DNA of 64,000 nucleotides from Pantoea sp. Ep11b (GCF_040783975.1 NZ_CP160631.1:310001-374000), one strand, 5' to 3'. Counted from the first letter of the stretch, positions 18,890-31,849 are shown. The notes: generated by a model not told the origin, from the sequence alone. Translations and numbers: made by a program.

Positions 18890-19966
18890 ATGGCCAGCCT
18901 GACTCCAGCAAACATCTCACCCCAAAATATATTACTGATTAAGCTGCGCCATCATGGTGACATGCTGCTCACCACACCCGCGATTAATGCGCTGCGGGCG
19001 CGGTATCCGCAGGCCAGCATCGATGTGCTGCTCTATCAGGAAACCCGCCCGATGCTGGAAGCGCATCCGGCTATCCGCCATTTGCACGTTATCGATCGTA
19101 AATGGAAGCAGGAAGGCACCTGGCGCAAGCTGGGCCATGAGCGAGCCCTGATCCGCGCCATTCGTGATGCACAGTATGATCTGGTGATTAATCTGGCCGA
19201 TCAGTGGCGCGCAGCCCTGATTACCCGGCTTTCCGGGGCGCCCGTTCGCATCGGGTTCGCCTTTAAAAAGCGGGATAACGCCCTGTGGCGATGGTGCCAT
19301 AACCGCCTGGTGCCCACGCACAATCACAGCAAACTGCACACCGTTGAGCAGAATATGTCGGCGCTGGCGCCCCTGGGCATCAGCAGCGATGGCGCACGCG
19401 TGTCGATGCACTACAGCGAGGCAGACCGGCAGATCGTACAGGCCCGCCTGGCGGAACACCGGGTGACCGGCTCCTATATCGTGGTGCAGCCAACCTCGCG
19501 CTGGGGCTTCAAATGCTGGGAAGAAGAGAGCGTGGCCGCCACGATCGAACAACTGGCGCAGCCCGGCCGTAAGGTCGTGCTGACCGCCGGACCGGACAAG
19601 CAGGAGCTGGCCATGATTAACCGCATCCGGGCGCTCTGTGCGTCGCCGGACGTGGTGTCGCTGGCCGGCCAGTTCACGCTGCCGCAGCTGGCCGCGCTGA
19701 TTGAGCACGCCCGGCTGTTTATTGGTGTCGACTCCGCTCCGATGCACATGGCCGCCGCGCTGAAAACGCCCTGCATTGCGTTGTTTGGCCCGACCAAACT
19801 GCAGCACTGGCGGCCCTGGGGCGACAACAATCACGTCATCTGGGCGGGCGATTATGGCCCGCTGCCCTCACCCGATTCTATCGACACCCGCACTGACCAG
19901 CGCTATCTGTCGGCGATCCCGGTGAAGGATGTGGTCGCGGCCGCAAGGAGTTACCTGAATGAGTAA
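18890..19966 (+). CDS. waaQ: LPS core heptosyltransferase III
   Basis: 358 aa from ATG 18890. GT9 enzyme adding the branching third heptose to heptose II. Diagnostic WaaQ sequence ILLIKLRHHGDMLLTTPAI (about residues 14-32), then VVQPTSRWGFKCW and IGVDSAPMHMAAALKTPCIALFGPT. A TACAAT -10-like element lies 31 bp upstream, but no RfaH ops element (GGCGGTAG) precedes it, unlike the E. coli waaQ operon. Overlaps the next gene by 8 bp. Confidence 0.94.
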   Translation: MASLTPANISPQNILLIKLRHHGDMLLTTPAINALRARYPQASIDVLLYQETRPMLEAHPAIRHLHVIDRKWKQEGTWRKLGHERALIRAIRDAQYDLVINLADQWRAALITRLSGAPVRIGFAFKKRDNALWRWCHNRLVPTHNHSKLHTVEQNMSALAPLGISSDGARVSMHYSEADRQIVQARLAEHRVTGSYIVVQPTSRWGFKCWEEESVAATIEQLAQPGRKVVLTAGPDKQELAMINRIRALCASPDVVSLAGQFTLPQLAALIEHARLFIGVDSAPMHMAAALKTPCIALFGPTKLQHWRPWGDNNHVIWAGDYGPLPSPDSIDTRTDQRYLSAIPVKDVVAAARSYLNE

Positions 19967-21092
19967 GTTACGGCTGGCGATCGTCCGGCAGAAATACCGG
20001 CCGGATGGCGGCGCCGAGCGGTTTATCTCACGCGCGCTGGAGGCGCTGGGTAGCGAACAGCTCGACCTCAACATCATTACCCGCAGCTGGCAGGGCACGC
20101 CAAACCCTGACTGGCATCTGCATATCTGCAACCCGGCAAAGCTGGGCCGCATCTCCCGAGAACGCGGTTTTGCCCGCGCGGCCCGCGCCTGCTGGGAGCG
20201 GGAGCAGTTCGATATTGTGCAGAGCCATGAGCGCATCGCGGGCTGTGACATTTTCCGCGCCGGGGATGGCGTTCATCGCGTCTGGCTGGAACAGCGCGCC
20301 CGCATCGTCTCGCCCTGGCAGCGGCTGAGTGCGGCACTCAGTCCCTATCACCGCTACGTTCTGCAGGCGGAAGCGGAGATGTTTAACTCGCCGACGCTGA
20401 AAGCGGTGATCTGCAATTCGGAGATGGTGAAGCGCGATATCCTGCGCTGTTTCTCGCTTGATGCCGGCAGGATCCATGTGATTCACAACGCCATCGACGC
20501 CAGCCGTTTTCAGCCCGCTACGGAAGCGGCGCGTCAGGCGAGCCGCCAGCAGCTGGCGCTGCCCGCTGACGCCACCGTACTGATTTATGTCGGCTCCGGC
20601 TTTGAACGTAAAGGGCTGAAAGCGGCGATTCAGGCGCTGGCCGCCAGCGATCGCTATCTGATTGTGGTGGGTCAGGACAAGCAACAGTCACGCTATCAGC
20701 AGCTGGCCAGGCAGCTGAACTGCCTGGATCGGCTGCGCTTTGTCGGCGTCCGGCAGGATGTGCAGCCGTTTTATCACGCAGCGGATGGCCTGCTGCTGCC
20801 CACGCTCTACGATCCTTTCCCGAATGTGGTGCTGGAGGCGATGGCCTGCGGCTTGCCGGTCATTACCAGCACCGGCTGCGGTGGCGCCGAATTCATTACC
20901 GCCGGTCAGGAAGGCTTCGTCTGTGATGCGTTGGATATCAACGGGTTAAATCAGGCGGTGAACGCCATACCGGCACTTTCCCGCGATTCACGCATGGGCG
21001 ACGCCGCACGGCGCAAAATTGAACCTTACGGCCCGTCGCGACTGGCGCAGGCGCTGACGTCGCTTTATCAGCAGGTACTGAGCGGCAACTGA
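19959..21092 (+). CDS. wabG: WabG-like core glycosyltransferase (GT4)
   Basis: 377 aa, overlapping waaQ by 8 bp. GT-B enzyme beginning LRLAIVRQKYRPDGGAERF (residues 4-22), with YVGSGFERKGL (about 210) and the donor motif DPFPNVVLEAMACGLP (about 286-301). The sequence resembles Klebsiella/Serratia WabG, which transfers galacturonic acid to heptose II, more than E. coli WaaG, a glucosyltransferase; the adjacent waaE also fits the Klebsiella-type core. The symbol is by family resemblance recalled from memory, and a WaaG-type activity is the alternative. Confidence 0.75.
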   Translation: MSKLRLAIVRQKYRPDGGAERFISRALEALGSEQLDLNIITRSWQGTPNPDWHLHICNPAKLGRISRERGFARAARACWEREQFDIVQSHERIAGCDIFRAGDGVHRVWLEQRARIVSPWQRLSAALSPYHRYVLQAEAEMFNSPTLKAVICNSEMVKRDILRCFSLDAGRIHVIHNAIDASRFQPATEAARQASRQQLALPADATVLIYVGSGFERKGLKAAIQALAASDRYLIVVGQDKQQSRYQQLARQLNCLDRLRFVGVRQDVQPFYHAADGLLLPTLYDPFPNVVLEAMACGLPVITSTGCGGAEFITAGQEGFVCDALDINGLNQAVNAIPALSRDSRMGDAARRKIEPYGPSRLAQALTSLYQQVLSGN

Positions 21093-21184
21093 CAATCCGG
21101 GATGAGTGCATGCAGGGTTTCTGATAACATGCCGCCATCCGATTTTAATCTTTTTTCAGACGCGAACCTGCTGTAACGGTAACT

Positions 21185-22458
21185 ATGACGACCATTTACA
21201 CCGCACTGCTCTACTTAATTCAGCCACTGATCTGGCTGCGCCTGTGGCTGCGCGGTCGTAAAGCGCCGGCCTATCGCAAACGCTGGGCAGAACGCTATGG
21301 CTATTGCACCGGCAAAGTCGCGCCCGACGGCATCGTGCTGCACTCGGTCTCTGTGGGGGAAACCCTGGCCGCGATTCCGCTGGTGCGCGCGCTGCGTCAT
21401 CGTTATCCGACCCTGCCGATTACCGTCACCACCATGACGCCGACCGGCTCCGAGCGGGCACAATCCGCGTTTGGCAAAGATGTTCACCATGTTTATCTGC
21501 CCTACGATCTGCCGGGGTCGATCAATCGTTTTCTGGATACGGTCAACCCCAGGCTGGTGATCATCATGGAAACCGAGCTGTGGCCGAACATCATCCGCAT
21601 ACTGCACCAGCGTAATATTCCGCTGGTGATCGCCAACGCCCGCCTCTCCGCCCGCTCGGCCAAAGGCTATCGCAAACTGGGCAAATTTATGCGCCGGCTG
21701 CTGCAGAGCATCACGCTGATCGCCGCACAGAACGCCGAAGATGGCGACCGCTTCCTGGGGCTGGGGCTGAAACGGTCCCAGCTGGCGATTACCGGCAGCC
21801 TGAAGTTTGATATTTCCGTCACGCCAGAGCTGGCCGCCCGCGCCGTAACGCTGCGCCGTCAGTGGGCGCCGCGCCGTCCGGTCTGGATTGCCACCAGCAC
21901 GCACGAAGGCGAAGAAGCCATCGTGCTGGATGCGCATCGTCGCCTGCTGCAGACCTTCCCGGATCTGCTGCTGATCCTGGTTCCCCGTCATCCTGAGCGC
22001 TTTAACGATGCACGCGAACTGACGCAGGAACGTGGCTTCAGTTTTATCCTGCGCAGCAGCGGCGAGATCCCGTCCGGTGCGACCCAGGTGGTTATCGGCG
22101 ACTCGATGGGTGAACTGATGCTGCTGTACGGCATTGCAGATCTGGCCTTTGTCGGCGGCAGCCTGGTCGAACGGGGCGGCCACAACCCGCTGGAACCGGC
22201 CGCACATGCCCTTCCGGTGCTGATGGGCCCGCACATCTGGAACTTCAAAGACATCTGCGGCAAGCTGCAGGAGGGCCAGGGGCTGATCACCGTTACCGAC
22301 GTGGTGTCGCTGGAAAAAGAGGTCACTAATCTGTTGCAGGATGACGATTATCGCCGCTATTACGGACGTCACGCGGTAGAGGTGCTGCATCAGAATCAGG
22401 GCGCGCTTCAGCGCCTGCTACAGTTACTCGAACCCCATCTGCCACCGCGAGCCCACTA

Positions 22459-22459
<1 letters not shown>
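21185..22459 (+). CDS. waaA: 3-deoxy-D-manno-octulosonic acid (Kdo) transferase
   Basis: 424 aa (E. coli 425). Essential GT30 enzyme adding two Kdo residues to lipid IVA at the cytoplasmic face of the inner membrane. N-terminal membrane anchor (about 4-22); catalytic Glu59 in [23 protein letters not shown] (about 127-134) and the CMP-Kdo site [19 protein letters not shown] (about 323-341). The stop overlaps the waaE ATG by one base. In E. coli waaA is likewise next to coaD. Confidence 0.97.
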
Positions 22460-24517
<2,058 letters not shown>

Positions 24518-24544
24518 ATCCTCTCCTCAGCGTTTTACACAAAC

Positions 24545-24571
24545 AAAAAACCCGGCCGGAGCCGGGTTTTT
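24545..24571 (-). terminator. Rho-independent terminator after rpmG
   Basis: Perfect 6-bp GC stem (CCCGGC/GCCGGG) with a 4-base loop, flanked by A6 on the left and T5 on the right, so it could work in both directions. Placed 16 bp past the rpmG stop and upstream of mutM. Confidence 0.85.
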
Positions 24572-24586
24572 AGCAGAACACTAAAA

Positions 24587-24757
<171 letters not shown>

Positions 24758-24765
24758 TCAGTTCC

Positions 24766-25023
<258 letters not shown>

Positions 25024-25145
25024 TCAGCTCGAGCTTTAAAAATTAGGTTTTGGCCGCCTCGTCAGGCTTGCAGCCCGCCAGGCGAGTTCCATGGAACCCG
25101 CTAAGCTGGCCTAACCGCCAAACCCGAGATTCTCAAAGGTGGCGT

Positions 25146-25174
25146 AGTATACGCCGCTCAGCCCAAGTGCTCAA
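25146..25174 (-). promoter_or_regulatory. Sigma-70 promoter for rpmB-rpmG
   Basis: On the minus strand, -35 TTGAGC (25174-25169) and -10 TATACT (25151-25146) are separated by exactly 17 bp. Transcription would start near 25139 and leave a leader of about 137 nt before rpmB. Confidence 0.65.
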
Positions 25175-25242
25175 GTCCCGAACAGATAAAGATCCCGAAT
25201 GATCGGGCAAAAAGCCGCCACCTGGCGCGAAAATTCCCGCTA

Positions 25243-25899
25243 TCAGAGCCATCCGCGCTCGGCGAAAGAGACATATTCGCCATGACCTATCACCAGATGA
25301 TCCAGCAGACGGATATCAAGGAGCTGACAGGCTTCGCTGATTTTATGGGTCACCTCACGGTCTGCCCGGCTCGGTTCGGCTACGCCCGACGGATGATTAT
25401 GCGCCAGGATCAGGGCGGCGGCATTAAGCTTCAGGGCTTCGCGGACGATCTCGCGCGGGTGAACTTCGACGCTGTTGATGGAGCCCGAGAACATATTCTG
25501 TGCCCGCAGCACCCGGTGCTGATTATCCAGGAACAGCGTCATAAAGATCTCGCGTTCCTGATCGGCTAACAAACTTTGCAGGTACTGCCGCGTAATCTGC
25601 GGATTTTCCATCACGCTTTCACGGGCAAGTTTGCTGGCGAAGAAGCGCTTCGCCAGTTCGGCGATCGCATGCAGCTGCGCCAGTTTGGCATCGCCGACAC
25701 CTTTAATGCCGCTGAAGGCCGTTTTGCCTGACGTCATAAGCTGATAAAGCGAGCCAAAATCCTGCAACATCTGGTCAGCCAGCGCAATGACGTTCTGCCC
25801 TGGCGATCCGGTACGGAGAAAAATAGCCAGGAGTTCGGTATCGCTGAGCGAATGCGCGCCCAGCTTCTGAAGTTTTTCCCGTGGTCCGCTTATTTTCAT
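25243..25899 (-). CDS. radC: RadC/YicR family JAB-domain protein
   Basis: 218 aa from ATG 25899, chosen because GGGAGA lies just upstream and because the longer form (25929) adds only unmatched residues; E. coli RadC is 222 aa. N-terminal helix-hairpin-helix-like region (about 1-100, with [13 protein letters not shown]) and C-terminal JAMM domain with EVHPREI and the metal motif HNHPSG followed by Asp (about 165-180). Despite its name, a repair role is not established; function is unknown. Divergent from coaBC, as in E. coli. Confidence 0.93.
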   Translation of the reverse strand: MKISGPREKLQKLGAHSLSDTELLAIFLRTGSPGQNVIALADQMLQDFGSLYQLMTSGKTAFSGIKGVGDAKLAQLHAIAELAKRFFASKLARESVMENPQITRQYLQSLLADQEREIFMTLFLDNQHRVLRAQNMFSGSINSVEVHPREIVREALKLNAAALILAHNHPSGVAEPSRADREVTHKISEACQLLDIRLLDHLVIGHGEYVSFAERGWL

Positions 25900-26079
25900 A
25901 TCTGCTCTCCCTGAGATACGCATCATCATGACCCATCCGAATGCGAACCGCTATGCGTGGCGATACGATCTACGAGGCGGCTCGCAAACGCAGCCTGTGA
26001 AAAGGCGTATCCGCGCTTTTGTGATAAAGTCCGTGCATTCGCCGCCACGAGCGGCTGAGAGCTTAGTGAGGCCAACATC

Positions 26080-27300
26080 ATGATGGGATTAGCCGGCAAA
26101 AAAATTCTTCTTGGCGTCAGCGGCGGGATCGCTGCTTACAAAGCACCTGAACTGGTGCGCCGTCTGCGCGACCGCGGCGCGGATGTTCGCGTGATGATGA
26201 CAGAGGGCGCGAAAGCCTTTATTACGCCGCTCAGCCTGCAGGCCGTGTCCGGCTATCCGGTCTTTGACGATCTGCTTGATCCTGCTGCGGAAGCGGCGAT
26301 GGGTCATATCGAACTGGCCAAATGGGCCGACCTGATTGTGCTGGCACCAGCCACTGCCGATCTGATTGCCCGGGTCACTGCCGGTATGGCAAACGACCTG
26401 GTGACGACTGCCGTCCTGGCGACGGCCTCCCCCGTCGCGGTGGTGCCTGCGATGAATCAGCAGATGTATCGTGCGGCGGTTACACAGCAGAATCTGCAGA
26501 GTCTTGCGGTGCGCGGCGTGCTGATCTGGGGACCGGACAGCGGCAGCCAGGCCTGCGGCGACGTCGGGCCGGGCCGGATGCTTGATCCGCTGGCGATTGT
26601 TGACCATGCGGTGCAGTGGGCCGCACCCGTCAACGATCTGCAACATCTCAACATTATGATCACCGCCGGTCCGACCCGCGAGGCGCTGGATCCGGTGCGC
26701 TACATCAGCAATCACAGCTCAGGCAAAATGGGCTTTGCGATAGCCGCCGCCGCCGCCAGACGCGGCGCGCAGGTGACGCTGGTCAGCGGCCCGGTTACCC
26801 TGCCTGCGCCAGCGGGCGTGCGCCGCATTGATGTCACCAGCGCGCTGGAGATGCAGGCCGCCGTGATGGGCGAGATAGACAAACAACATATTTTCATTGC
26901 AAGCGCAGCCGTGGCAGACTACCGGGCGGCCGATATAGCGACCGATAAAATCAAGAAACAGGGCGGCGATGATACCGTCACGCTGAACCTGATAAAGAAT
27001 CCCGATATTGTTGCCGGCGTCGCCGCCCTTCAGGAAAAGCGGCCATTCGTTGTCGGATTTGCGGCTGAAACACAGAATGTGGAAGAATACGCCCGGCAAA
27101 AACGGGTGCGCAAGAATCTGGATCTGATCTGCGCTAACGACGTCGCTAAAACCGGACAGGGGTTTAATAGCGATACCAATGCTCTTCACCTTTTTTGGCA
27201 GGATGGAGAAAAACGCTTACCGCTCAGCGATAAGTCGCTCCTTGGCCAACAATTAATAGACGAGATTGTCAGCCGTTATGATGAAAAAAATAGACGTTAA
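26080..27300 (+). CDS. coaBC: Bifunctional phosphopantothenoylcysteine decarboxylase / phosphopantothenate-cysteine ligase
   Basis: 406 aa, the E. coli length; the second Met (26083) is an equal alternative. N-terminal FMN-dependent decarboxylase CoaC (about 1-190) with [10 protein letters not shown] (about 12-21), the active-site motif PAMNQQMY and the [10 protein letters not shown] segment with catalytic Cys. C-terminal CTP-dependent ligase CoaB (about 191-406) with [19 protein letters not shown] and KIKK. Catalyses the second and third steps of CoA synthesis. Overlaps dut by 23 bp. Confidence 0.97.
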   Translation: MMGLAGKKILLGVSGGIAAYKAPELVRRLRDRGADVRVMMTEGAKAFITPLSLQAVSGYPVFDDLLDPAAEAAMGHIELAKWADLIVLAPATADLIARVTAGMANDLVTTAVLATASPVAVVPAMNQQMYRAAVTQQNLQSLAVRGVLIWGPDSGSQACGDVGPGRMLDPLAIVDHAVQWAAPVNDLQHLNIMITAGPTREALDPVRYISNHSSGKMGFAIAAAAARRGAQVTLVSGPVTLPAPAGVRRIDVTSALEMQAAVMGEIDKQHIFIASAAVADYRAADIATDKIKKQGGDDTVTLNLIKNPDIVAGVAALQEKRPFVVGFAAETQNVEEYARQKRVRKNLDLICANDVAKTGQGFNSDTNALHLFWQDGEKRLPLSDKSLLGQQLIDEIVSRYDEKNRR

Positions 27301-27736
27301 AATCCTGGATCCGCGTGTCGGCAAAGCGTTTCCCCTGCCGACCTACGCCACCTCAGGTTCTGCCGGGTTAGATTTACGCGCATGCATTGATGAGGTTCTC
27401 ACTATCGCGCCAGGCACCACGACGCTGGTGCCGACCGGCCTGGCGATTCATATCGCCGATCCTGAACTGGCTGCGGTGATCCTGCCGCGCTCAGGTCTGG
27501 GCCACAAACATGGGATTGTGCTAGGCAATCTGGTGGGCCTGATCGACTCCGATTATCAGGGACAGCTGATGGTCTCGGTCTGGAATCGCGGTCAGGAGAG
27601 CTTCTCGCTGCAGCCTGGCGACCGCATGGCACAACTGGTCTTCGTGCCCGTGGTGCAGGCGGAATTTAACCTGGTAGACGATTTCGACGCCAGCCTGCGC
27701 GGTGAAGGCGGCTTTGGCCACTCAGGTCGCCAGTAA
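27278..27736 (+). CDS. dut: Deoxyuridine 5'-triphosphate nucleotidohydrolase
   Basis: 152 aa (151 if the second of two adjacent ATGs is used). Homotrimeric dUTPase, hydrolysing dUTP to dUMP and pyrophosphate. The five family motifs are visible: [40 protein letters not shown] and the C-terminal [10 protein letters not shown]. Starts inside the end of coaBC, the same arrangement as in E. coli, and is followed by slmA. Confidence 0.97.
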   Translation: MMKKIDVKILDPRVGKAFPLPTYATSGSAGLDLRACIDEVLTIAPGTTTLVPTGLAIHIADPELAAVILPRSGLGHKHGIVLGNLVGLIDSDYQGQLMVSVWNRGQESFSLQPGDRMAQLVFVPVVQAEFNLVDDFDASLRGEGGFGHSGRQ

Positions 27737-27855
27737 CCCGCAATACCGACTTTCACTTACGCCCGTTATTTTTCCTCATCGCCATGGGACGCGTTCCTGT
27801 GGCAGATGCGTAGGTGTTGCCTGTTTTTAGGTAAATTTCAGGGGTTTTTAAGGTC

Positions 27856-28452
27856 ATGGCAGAAAAAAAAGTCGCGAAACGGAATCGTCGCGAAGAGATT
27901 TTGCAGGCACTGGCGCAGATGCTGGAGTCCGGTGATGGCAGTCAGCGCATTACCACCGCTAAACTGGCGGCTACGGTAGGCGTATCCGAAGCGGCGCTCT
28001 ATCGTCACTTCCCCAGCAAGACCCGGATGTTCGATAGCCTGATTGAGTTTATTGAAGACAGTCTGATTACCCGCATCAATCTGATCCTCAAGGATGAAAA
28101 AGAGACCATGACGCGCCTGCGTCTGATCGTCCAGTTGATACTGGGATTTGGTGAGCGTAATCCAGGACTGACCCGCATTCTGACCGGCCATGCGCTGATG
28201 TTTGAGCAGGACCGCCTGCAGGGCCGCATCAATCAGCTGTTTGAGCGCATTGAAGTGCAGCTTCGGCAGGTCATGCGTGAACGGAAGATGCGTGAAGGTG
28301 AAGCTTTTCAGGCTGATGAGGCGCTGCTGGCCAGTCAGCTGCTGGCTTTCTGTGAAGGTTTACTGTCGCGCTATGTCCGTTCTGAGTTTCGCTTCAGCCC
28401 TACCGCAGACTTTGAGGCACGCTGGCCGCTGATCGCCGTTCAGCTGGCCTGA
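27856..28452 (+). CDS. slmA: Nucleoid occlusion factor SlmA
   Basis: 198 aa, the E. coli length. TetR-family DNA-binding protein that binds SBS sites on the chromosome and blocks FtsZ assembly over the nucleoid. N-terminal HTH (about residues 10-55) with [23 protein letters not shown]; the rest is the helical dimerisation/FtsZ-binding domain. Preceded by a 119-bp gap after dut and probably transcribed with it. Confidence 0.96.
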   Translation: MAEKKVAKRNRREEILQALAQMLESGDGSQRITTAKLAATVGVSEAALYRHFPSKTRMFDSLIEFIEDSLITRINLILKDEKETMTRLRLIVQLILGFGERNPGLTRILTGHALMFEQDRLQGRINQLFERIEVQLRQVMRERKMREGEAFQADEALLASQLLAFCEGLLSRYVRSEFRFSPTADFEARWPLIAVQLA

Positions 28453-28456
28453 GAGT

Positions 28457-28481
28457 AAAAAAGGCGGGCATCGCGCCCGCC
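28457..28481 (-). terminator. Rho-independent terminator after pyrE
   Basis: Read leftward: 7-bp stem GGCGGGC/GCCCGCC with a 5-base loop followed by six T residues, 5 bp past the pyrE stop. It also lies directly after slmA on the other strand, where no T run follows. Confidence 0.85.
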
Positions 28482-28485
28482 TCGA

Positions 28486-29127
28486 TTAAATCCCGTACGC
28501 CTTCTGATAAGCCCGCACCTGCGCCAGGTGATCGGCCATCTCCGGCTTCTCTTCCAGCCAGGTAATCAGATCGGCCAGCGTGATAATCGCGGTCACTTTG
28601 CAGCCGTAATCGCGTTCCACTTCCTGAATCGCCGACATCTCTCCGCGTCCGCGCTCCTGACGATCCAGCGACACCAGCACACCAGCCAGCGTGGCGTTGT
28701 GCGCGCCGATAATGTCCATCGACTCACGGATCGCCGTACCGGCGGTGATGACGTCATCCACCAGCATCACTTTGCCCTGCAGCGGGCTGCCCACCAGCAG
28801 ACCGCCTTCGCCGTGATCTTTGGCTTCTTTGCGGTTGAAGCAGTAAGGCACGTCGCGGTCATGATGATCCGCCAGCGCCACCGCCGTGGTGGTCGCAATC
28901 GGAATGCCTTTGTAAGCCGGACCGAACAGCAGATCGAAATCGACCGCGCCATCGACCAGCGCCTGCGCGTAGAAGCGTCCCAGCAGCGCTAAATCCCGCC
29001 CGCTGTTAAACAGACCGGCATTAAAGAAATAGGGGCTTTTACGCCCGGACTTCAAAGTGAACTCACCGAACTTCAGCACCTGCTTGTTCAGGGCGAATTC
29101 AATAAACTGACGCTGCCAGGCTTTCAT
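28486..29127 (-). CDS. pyrE: Orotate phosphoribosyltransferase
   Basis: 213 aa, the E. coli length. Converts orotate and PRPP to orotidine 5'-phosphate in pyrimidine synthesis. PRPP-binding loop [13 protein letters not shown] (about residues 119-131) and the flexible catalytic loop [13 protein letters not shown] (about 97-109). Lies 49 bp downstream of rph and is controlled by the attenuator hairpin in that gap. Confidence 0.97.
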   Translation of the reverse strand: MKAWQRQFIEFALNKQVLKFGEFTLKSGRKSPYFFNAGLFNSGRDLALLGRFYAQALVDGAVDFDLLFGPAYKGIPIATTTAVALADHHDRDVPYCFNRKEAKDHGEGGLLVGSPLQGKVMLVDDVITAGTAIRESMDIIGAHNATLAGVLVSLDRQERGRGEMSAIQEVERDYGCKVTAIITLADLITWLEEKPEMADHLAQVRAYQKAYGI

Positions 29128-29140
29128 TTCTCACTCCTCA

Positions 29141-29170
29141 AATAAAGAAAAGGCGACTCTGTGGTCGCCT
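29141..29170 (-). promoter_or_regulatory. pyrE attenuator (terminator hairpin in rph-pyrE gap)
   Basis: Read leftward: 7-bp stem AGGCGAC/GTCGCCT with a 6-base loop, followed by TTTCTTTATTT. It begins only 6 bp after the rph stop, so a ribosome finishing rph would mask the stem. This is the arrangement known for UTP-sensitive pyrE attenuation in E. coli: with low UTP, polymerase slows, the ribosome catches up and termination is avoided. Confidence 0.85.
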
Positions 29171-29176
29171 GTTACA

Positions 29177-29893
29177 TCAATTTTCCAGCGCCGCTTTCTG
29201 CGCCTGAATCAACTCTTCAATGCCGCCGCGCGCCAGTGCCAGCAGCGTCAGCAGTTCGTCGTGGCTGAAGGGTTCACCTTCTGCGGTGCCCTGCACCTCG
29301 ATCATGCGGCCATCTTCCATCATCACAACGTTCATGTCGGTTTCAGCGGCAGAATCTTCAACGTATTCCAGATCGCACAGAGCTTCGCCCCTGACGATGC
29401 CCACGGAAATGGCCGCAACCATCCCCTTCATCGGGTTCGCTTTCAGCTTGCCGCTGGCAACCAGCTTATTCAGCGCATCGGCCAGCGCCACACAGGCACC
29501 GGTGATGGAGGCGGTGCGGGTGCCGCCATCGGCCTGGATCACGTCGCAGTCGAGCGTAATGGTGAACTCACCCAGCGCCTTCAGATCGACGGCGGCGCGC
29601 AGTGAACGGGCGATCAGACGCTGGATCTCCAGCGTGCGGCCACCCTGCTTACCTTTTGCCGCTTCACGCGCCATACGGCTGTGGGTCGAGCGCGGCAGCA
29701 TGCCATATTCGGCCGTGACCCAACCCTGGCCCTGGCCTTTCAGGAAACGCGGAACCCCTTCGTCTACGGAGGCAGTGCAAAGCACTTTCGTTTCGCCGAA
29801 CTCCACCAGAACGGAACCCTCTGCGTGTTTGGTGTAATTGCGGGTCAATGTGACTGGACGCACCTGTTGTGCGCTACGGCCTGCTGGACGCAT
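29177..29893 (-). CDS. rph: Ribonuclease PH
   Basis: 238 aa from ATG 29893; upstream in-frame sequence has no RNase PH homology. Phosphorolytic 3'-5' exoribonuclease that trims tRNA 3' ends. Core motifs: [14 protein letters not shown] (about 26-39), the phosphate-binding region around residues 124-127 (GGTR in [11 protein letters not shown]), and [15 protein letters not shown]. It is full length, unlike the frameshifted rph-1 allele of E. coli K-12, so translation reaches the pyrE attenuator. Confidence 0.97.
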   Translation of the reverse strand: MRPAGRSAQQVRPVTLTRNYTKHAEGSVLVEFGETKVLCTASVDEGVPRFLKGQGQGWVTAEYGMLPRSTHSRMAREAAKGKQGGRTLEIQRLIARSLRAAVDLKALGEFTITLDCDVIQADGGTRTASITGACVALADALNKLVASGKLKANPMKGMVAAISVGIVRGEALCDLEYVEDSAAETDMNVVMMEDGRMIEVQGTAEGEPFSHDELLTLLALARGGIEELIQAQKAALEN

Positions 29894-30043
29894 GGGTAAT
29901 CTCCGGCTTGCTAATGATTGGCTGCGCATTATACGGACTTCCTTGCCCGCTGTCTCTTGCGCCGGTCCGGAGCAGCCATCAGATGAAATTCCCCGCCAGC
30001 TGTGGCTAAATGCGCGTTCCTTTCTCTCTGATAAAAAACACAT

Positions 30044-31228
30044 ATGGCCGCCATTCTTCATTTTCTGCTGGCGCTGGTGGTGATTTTCGCCCTTGCGCTG
30101 CTGGTCAGTCATGACCGTAAACAGATTCGCCTGCGCTTTATTATTCAACTGATTGTGGTGGAAGCCGTCCTGGGCTGGTTCTTCCTCCACTCCGCCGGGG
30201 GTCTGGCGCTGGTCGGCTCATTCGCCGGTTTCTTTGAAACGCTGCTGGGCTTTGCCGCACAGGGCACTGAGTTTGTGTTTGGCGGCATGAGCAAACAGGG
30301 GCTGGCCTTTATTTTCCTCGGCGTGCTCTGCCCGATTGTCTTTATTTCGGCGCTGATCGGTATCCTGCAGCACTGGCGTATCCTGCCACTGCTGATCCGT
30401 CTTTTCGGGACCCTGCTGTCGAAAATTAACGGCATGGGCAGGCTGGAGTCGTTTAACGCCGTCAGTACGCTGATTCTGGGTCAGTCAGAGAACTTCATCG
30501 CCTACAAAGGGATTCTGGGTGACATTCCGCCACGCCGCCTCTACACCATGGCGGCCACCGCGATGTCGACCGTGTCGCTGTCGATTGTCGGTGCGTATAT
30601 GTCGATGATTGAACCGAAATATGTGGTTGCGGCGCTGCTGCTTAACATGTTCAGCACCTTTATTATCCTGTCGATCATCAACCCGATGACCCGCCAGGAT
30701 GAGCAGCCTATCGCGCTGGAAAAACTGCATGAAGATCAGAGTTTCTTTGAGATGCTGGGTGAGTACATCCTGGCCGGTTTCAAAGTGGCGATGATCATTC
30801 TGGCTATGCTGATTGGTTTTATTGCCCTGATCGCCGCCGTTAACGCGCTGTTCGCCGCCCTGTTCGGCTACAGTTTCCAGCAGCTGCTCGGCTACCTGTT
30901 CTATCCACTGGCCTGGCTGGTTGGGATCCCTAAAGCCGATGCCCTGCAGGCGGCCAGCATTATGGCGACCAAGCTGGTGGCCAATGAGTTTGTGGCGATG
31001 ATTGAGCTGCAGAAAGTGGCGGCAGGCATGAGCGCGCGCGGGCTGGGCATCCTGTCGGTCTTCCTGGTCTCCTTTGCTAACTTTGCCTCCATCGGCATCG
31101 TTGCGGGCGCCATCAAAGGCCTGAATGAGAAACAGGGCAATGTGGTGTCCCGTTTTGGCTGGAAGCTGGTGTATGGCTCTACGCTGGTCAGCCTGCTCTC
31201 TGCCGCGTTTGCCGGTCTGTTTATCTGA
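30044..31228 (+). CDS. NupC-family nucleoside:H+ symporter
   Basis: 394 aa inner-membrane transporter of the concentrative nucleoside transporter family, very like E. coli NupC (400 aa). The core motifs [38 protein letters not shown] (N- and C-side of the nucleoside site), [13 protein letters not shown] and [16 protein letters not shown] are all present, with about ten hydrophobic helices. Divergent from rph by 150 bp and ended by its own terminator. E. coli has no transporter between rph and yicC, so this is an extra or relocated copy. Confidence 0.9.
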   Translation: MAAILHFLLALVVIFALALLVSHDRKQIRLRFIIQLIVVEAVLGWFFLHSAGGLALVGSFAGFFETLLGFAAQGTEFVFGGMSKQGLAFIFLGVLCPIVFISALIGILQHWRILPLLIRLFGTLLSKINGMGRLESFNAVSTLILGQSENFIAYKGILGDIPPRRLYTMAATAMSTVSLSIVGAYMSMIEPKYVVAALLLNMFSTFIILSIINPMTRQDEQPIALEKLHEDQSFFEMLGEYILAGFKVAMIILAMLIGFIALIAAVNALFAALFGYSFQQLLGYLFYPLAWLVGIPKADALQAASIMATKLVANEFVAMIELQKVAAGMSARGLGILSVFLVSFANFASIGIVAGAIKGLNEKQGNVVSRFGWKLVYGSTLVSLLSAAFAGLFI

Positions 31229-31237
31229 CCACTCAAC

Positions 31238-31261
31238 GGGCGGCGACGCTGCCGCCCTTTT
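31238..31261 (+). terminator. Rho-independent terminator after the NupC-like gene
   Basis: Seven-bp stem GGGCGGC/GCCGCCC with a 6-base loop and a TTTTCCCC tail, 10 bp past the stop and just before the convergent lipoprotein gene. Confidence 0.75.
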
Positions 31262-31265
31262 CCCC

Positions 31266-31694
31266 TCAGAAACTGACACACACGGGCGCATCGACCCGCA
31301 TCACCGACTCCTGACCAAACCGTTTCTTATAGAGGCTGCGTATTGCCTCGATAGCCTGGCTGGTGGCAGGATCGATCCCGTGGATAAGCATTAACGCTTT
31401 GCTGTTTTCGCGTGCCAGCTGGCCGTTTTCGCCCAGCCACTGCCCTCTGGCGTCATAGACCGACAGCCCCGATCTGAAGCGCGGCGTGACCTCGTTATCG
31501 ACAAAGTTCATCCAGTCGAGCGAACTTACCCTGCCACCATCCGGTTTACTCAGTCCAAACCACAGCGTGGTCTGCATCATCATGTCGCCTCCCGCACAGA
31601 TAGGTTGCGGTTTCGTAGGCGACGAGTGGTGGCGCGCCTGGCAGCCCGCCAGCAACAGAGCCATCACAACAGGAAGGGCAATAACGCGAGACAT
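31266..31694 (-). CDS. DUF3574 lipoprotein
   Basis: 142 aa. Short signal peptide with lipobox LLAGC (cleavage before Cys18), so it is probably a lipoprotein. The body matches DUF3574: TTLWFGLSKPDGG (about 42-54), SLDWMNFVDNEVTPRF, GLSVYDARGQWLGENG and ENSKALMLIHG. Function unknown. Convergent with the NupC-like gene and divergent from yicC, 155 bp away. Confidence 0.82.
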   Translation of the reverse strand: MSRVIALPVVMALLLAGCQARHHSSPTKPQPICAGGDMMMQTTLWFGLSKPDGGRVSSLDWMNFVDNEVTPRFRSGLSVYDARGQWLGENGQLARENSKALMLIHGIDPATSQAIEAIRSLYKKRFGQESVMRVDAPVCVSF

Positions 31695-31849
31695 AGATCA
31701 GTTATCCTCACAAGGGGTCAGCGGTCATCATAAGTGGCTGCCGCGGAAAGCGGAAATGGTTCGTTATTTTCCTGTGAGGCGCTTATGCCTGTTATGCCGT
31801 GGCTCGCCTCGCTATACTTCACCTATCTTTCCGCAAATGAGTACCGCTT

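Noticed and set aside
21215..22390. A 391-codon minus-strand frame across waaA
   Set aside because: Shadow of waaA; composition dominated by Gln/Arg/His as expected for an antisense frame, no start signal.
30485..31291. Minus-strand frame of 268 codons opposite the NupC-like gene
   Set aside because: Antisense to membrane-helix codons, which gives Gln/Arg/His-rich nonsense; it also crosses the terminator and the lipoprotein gene.
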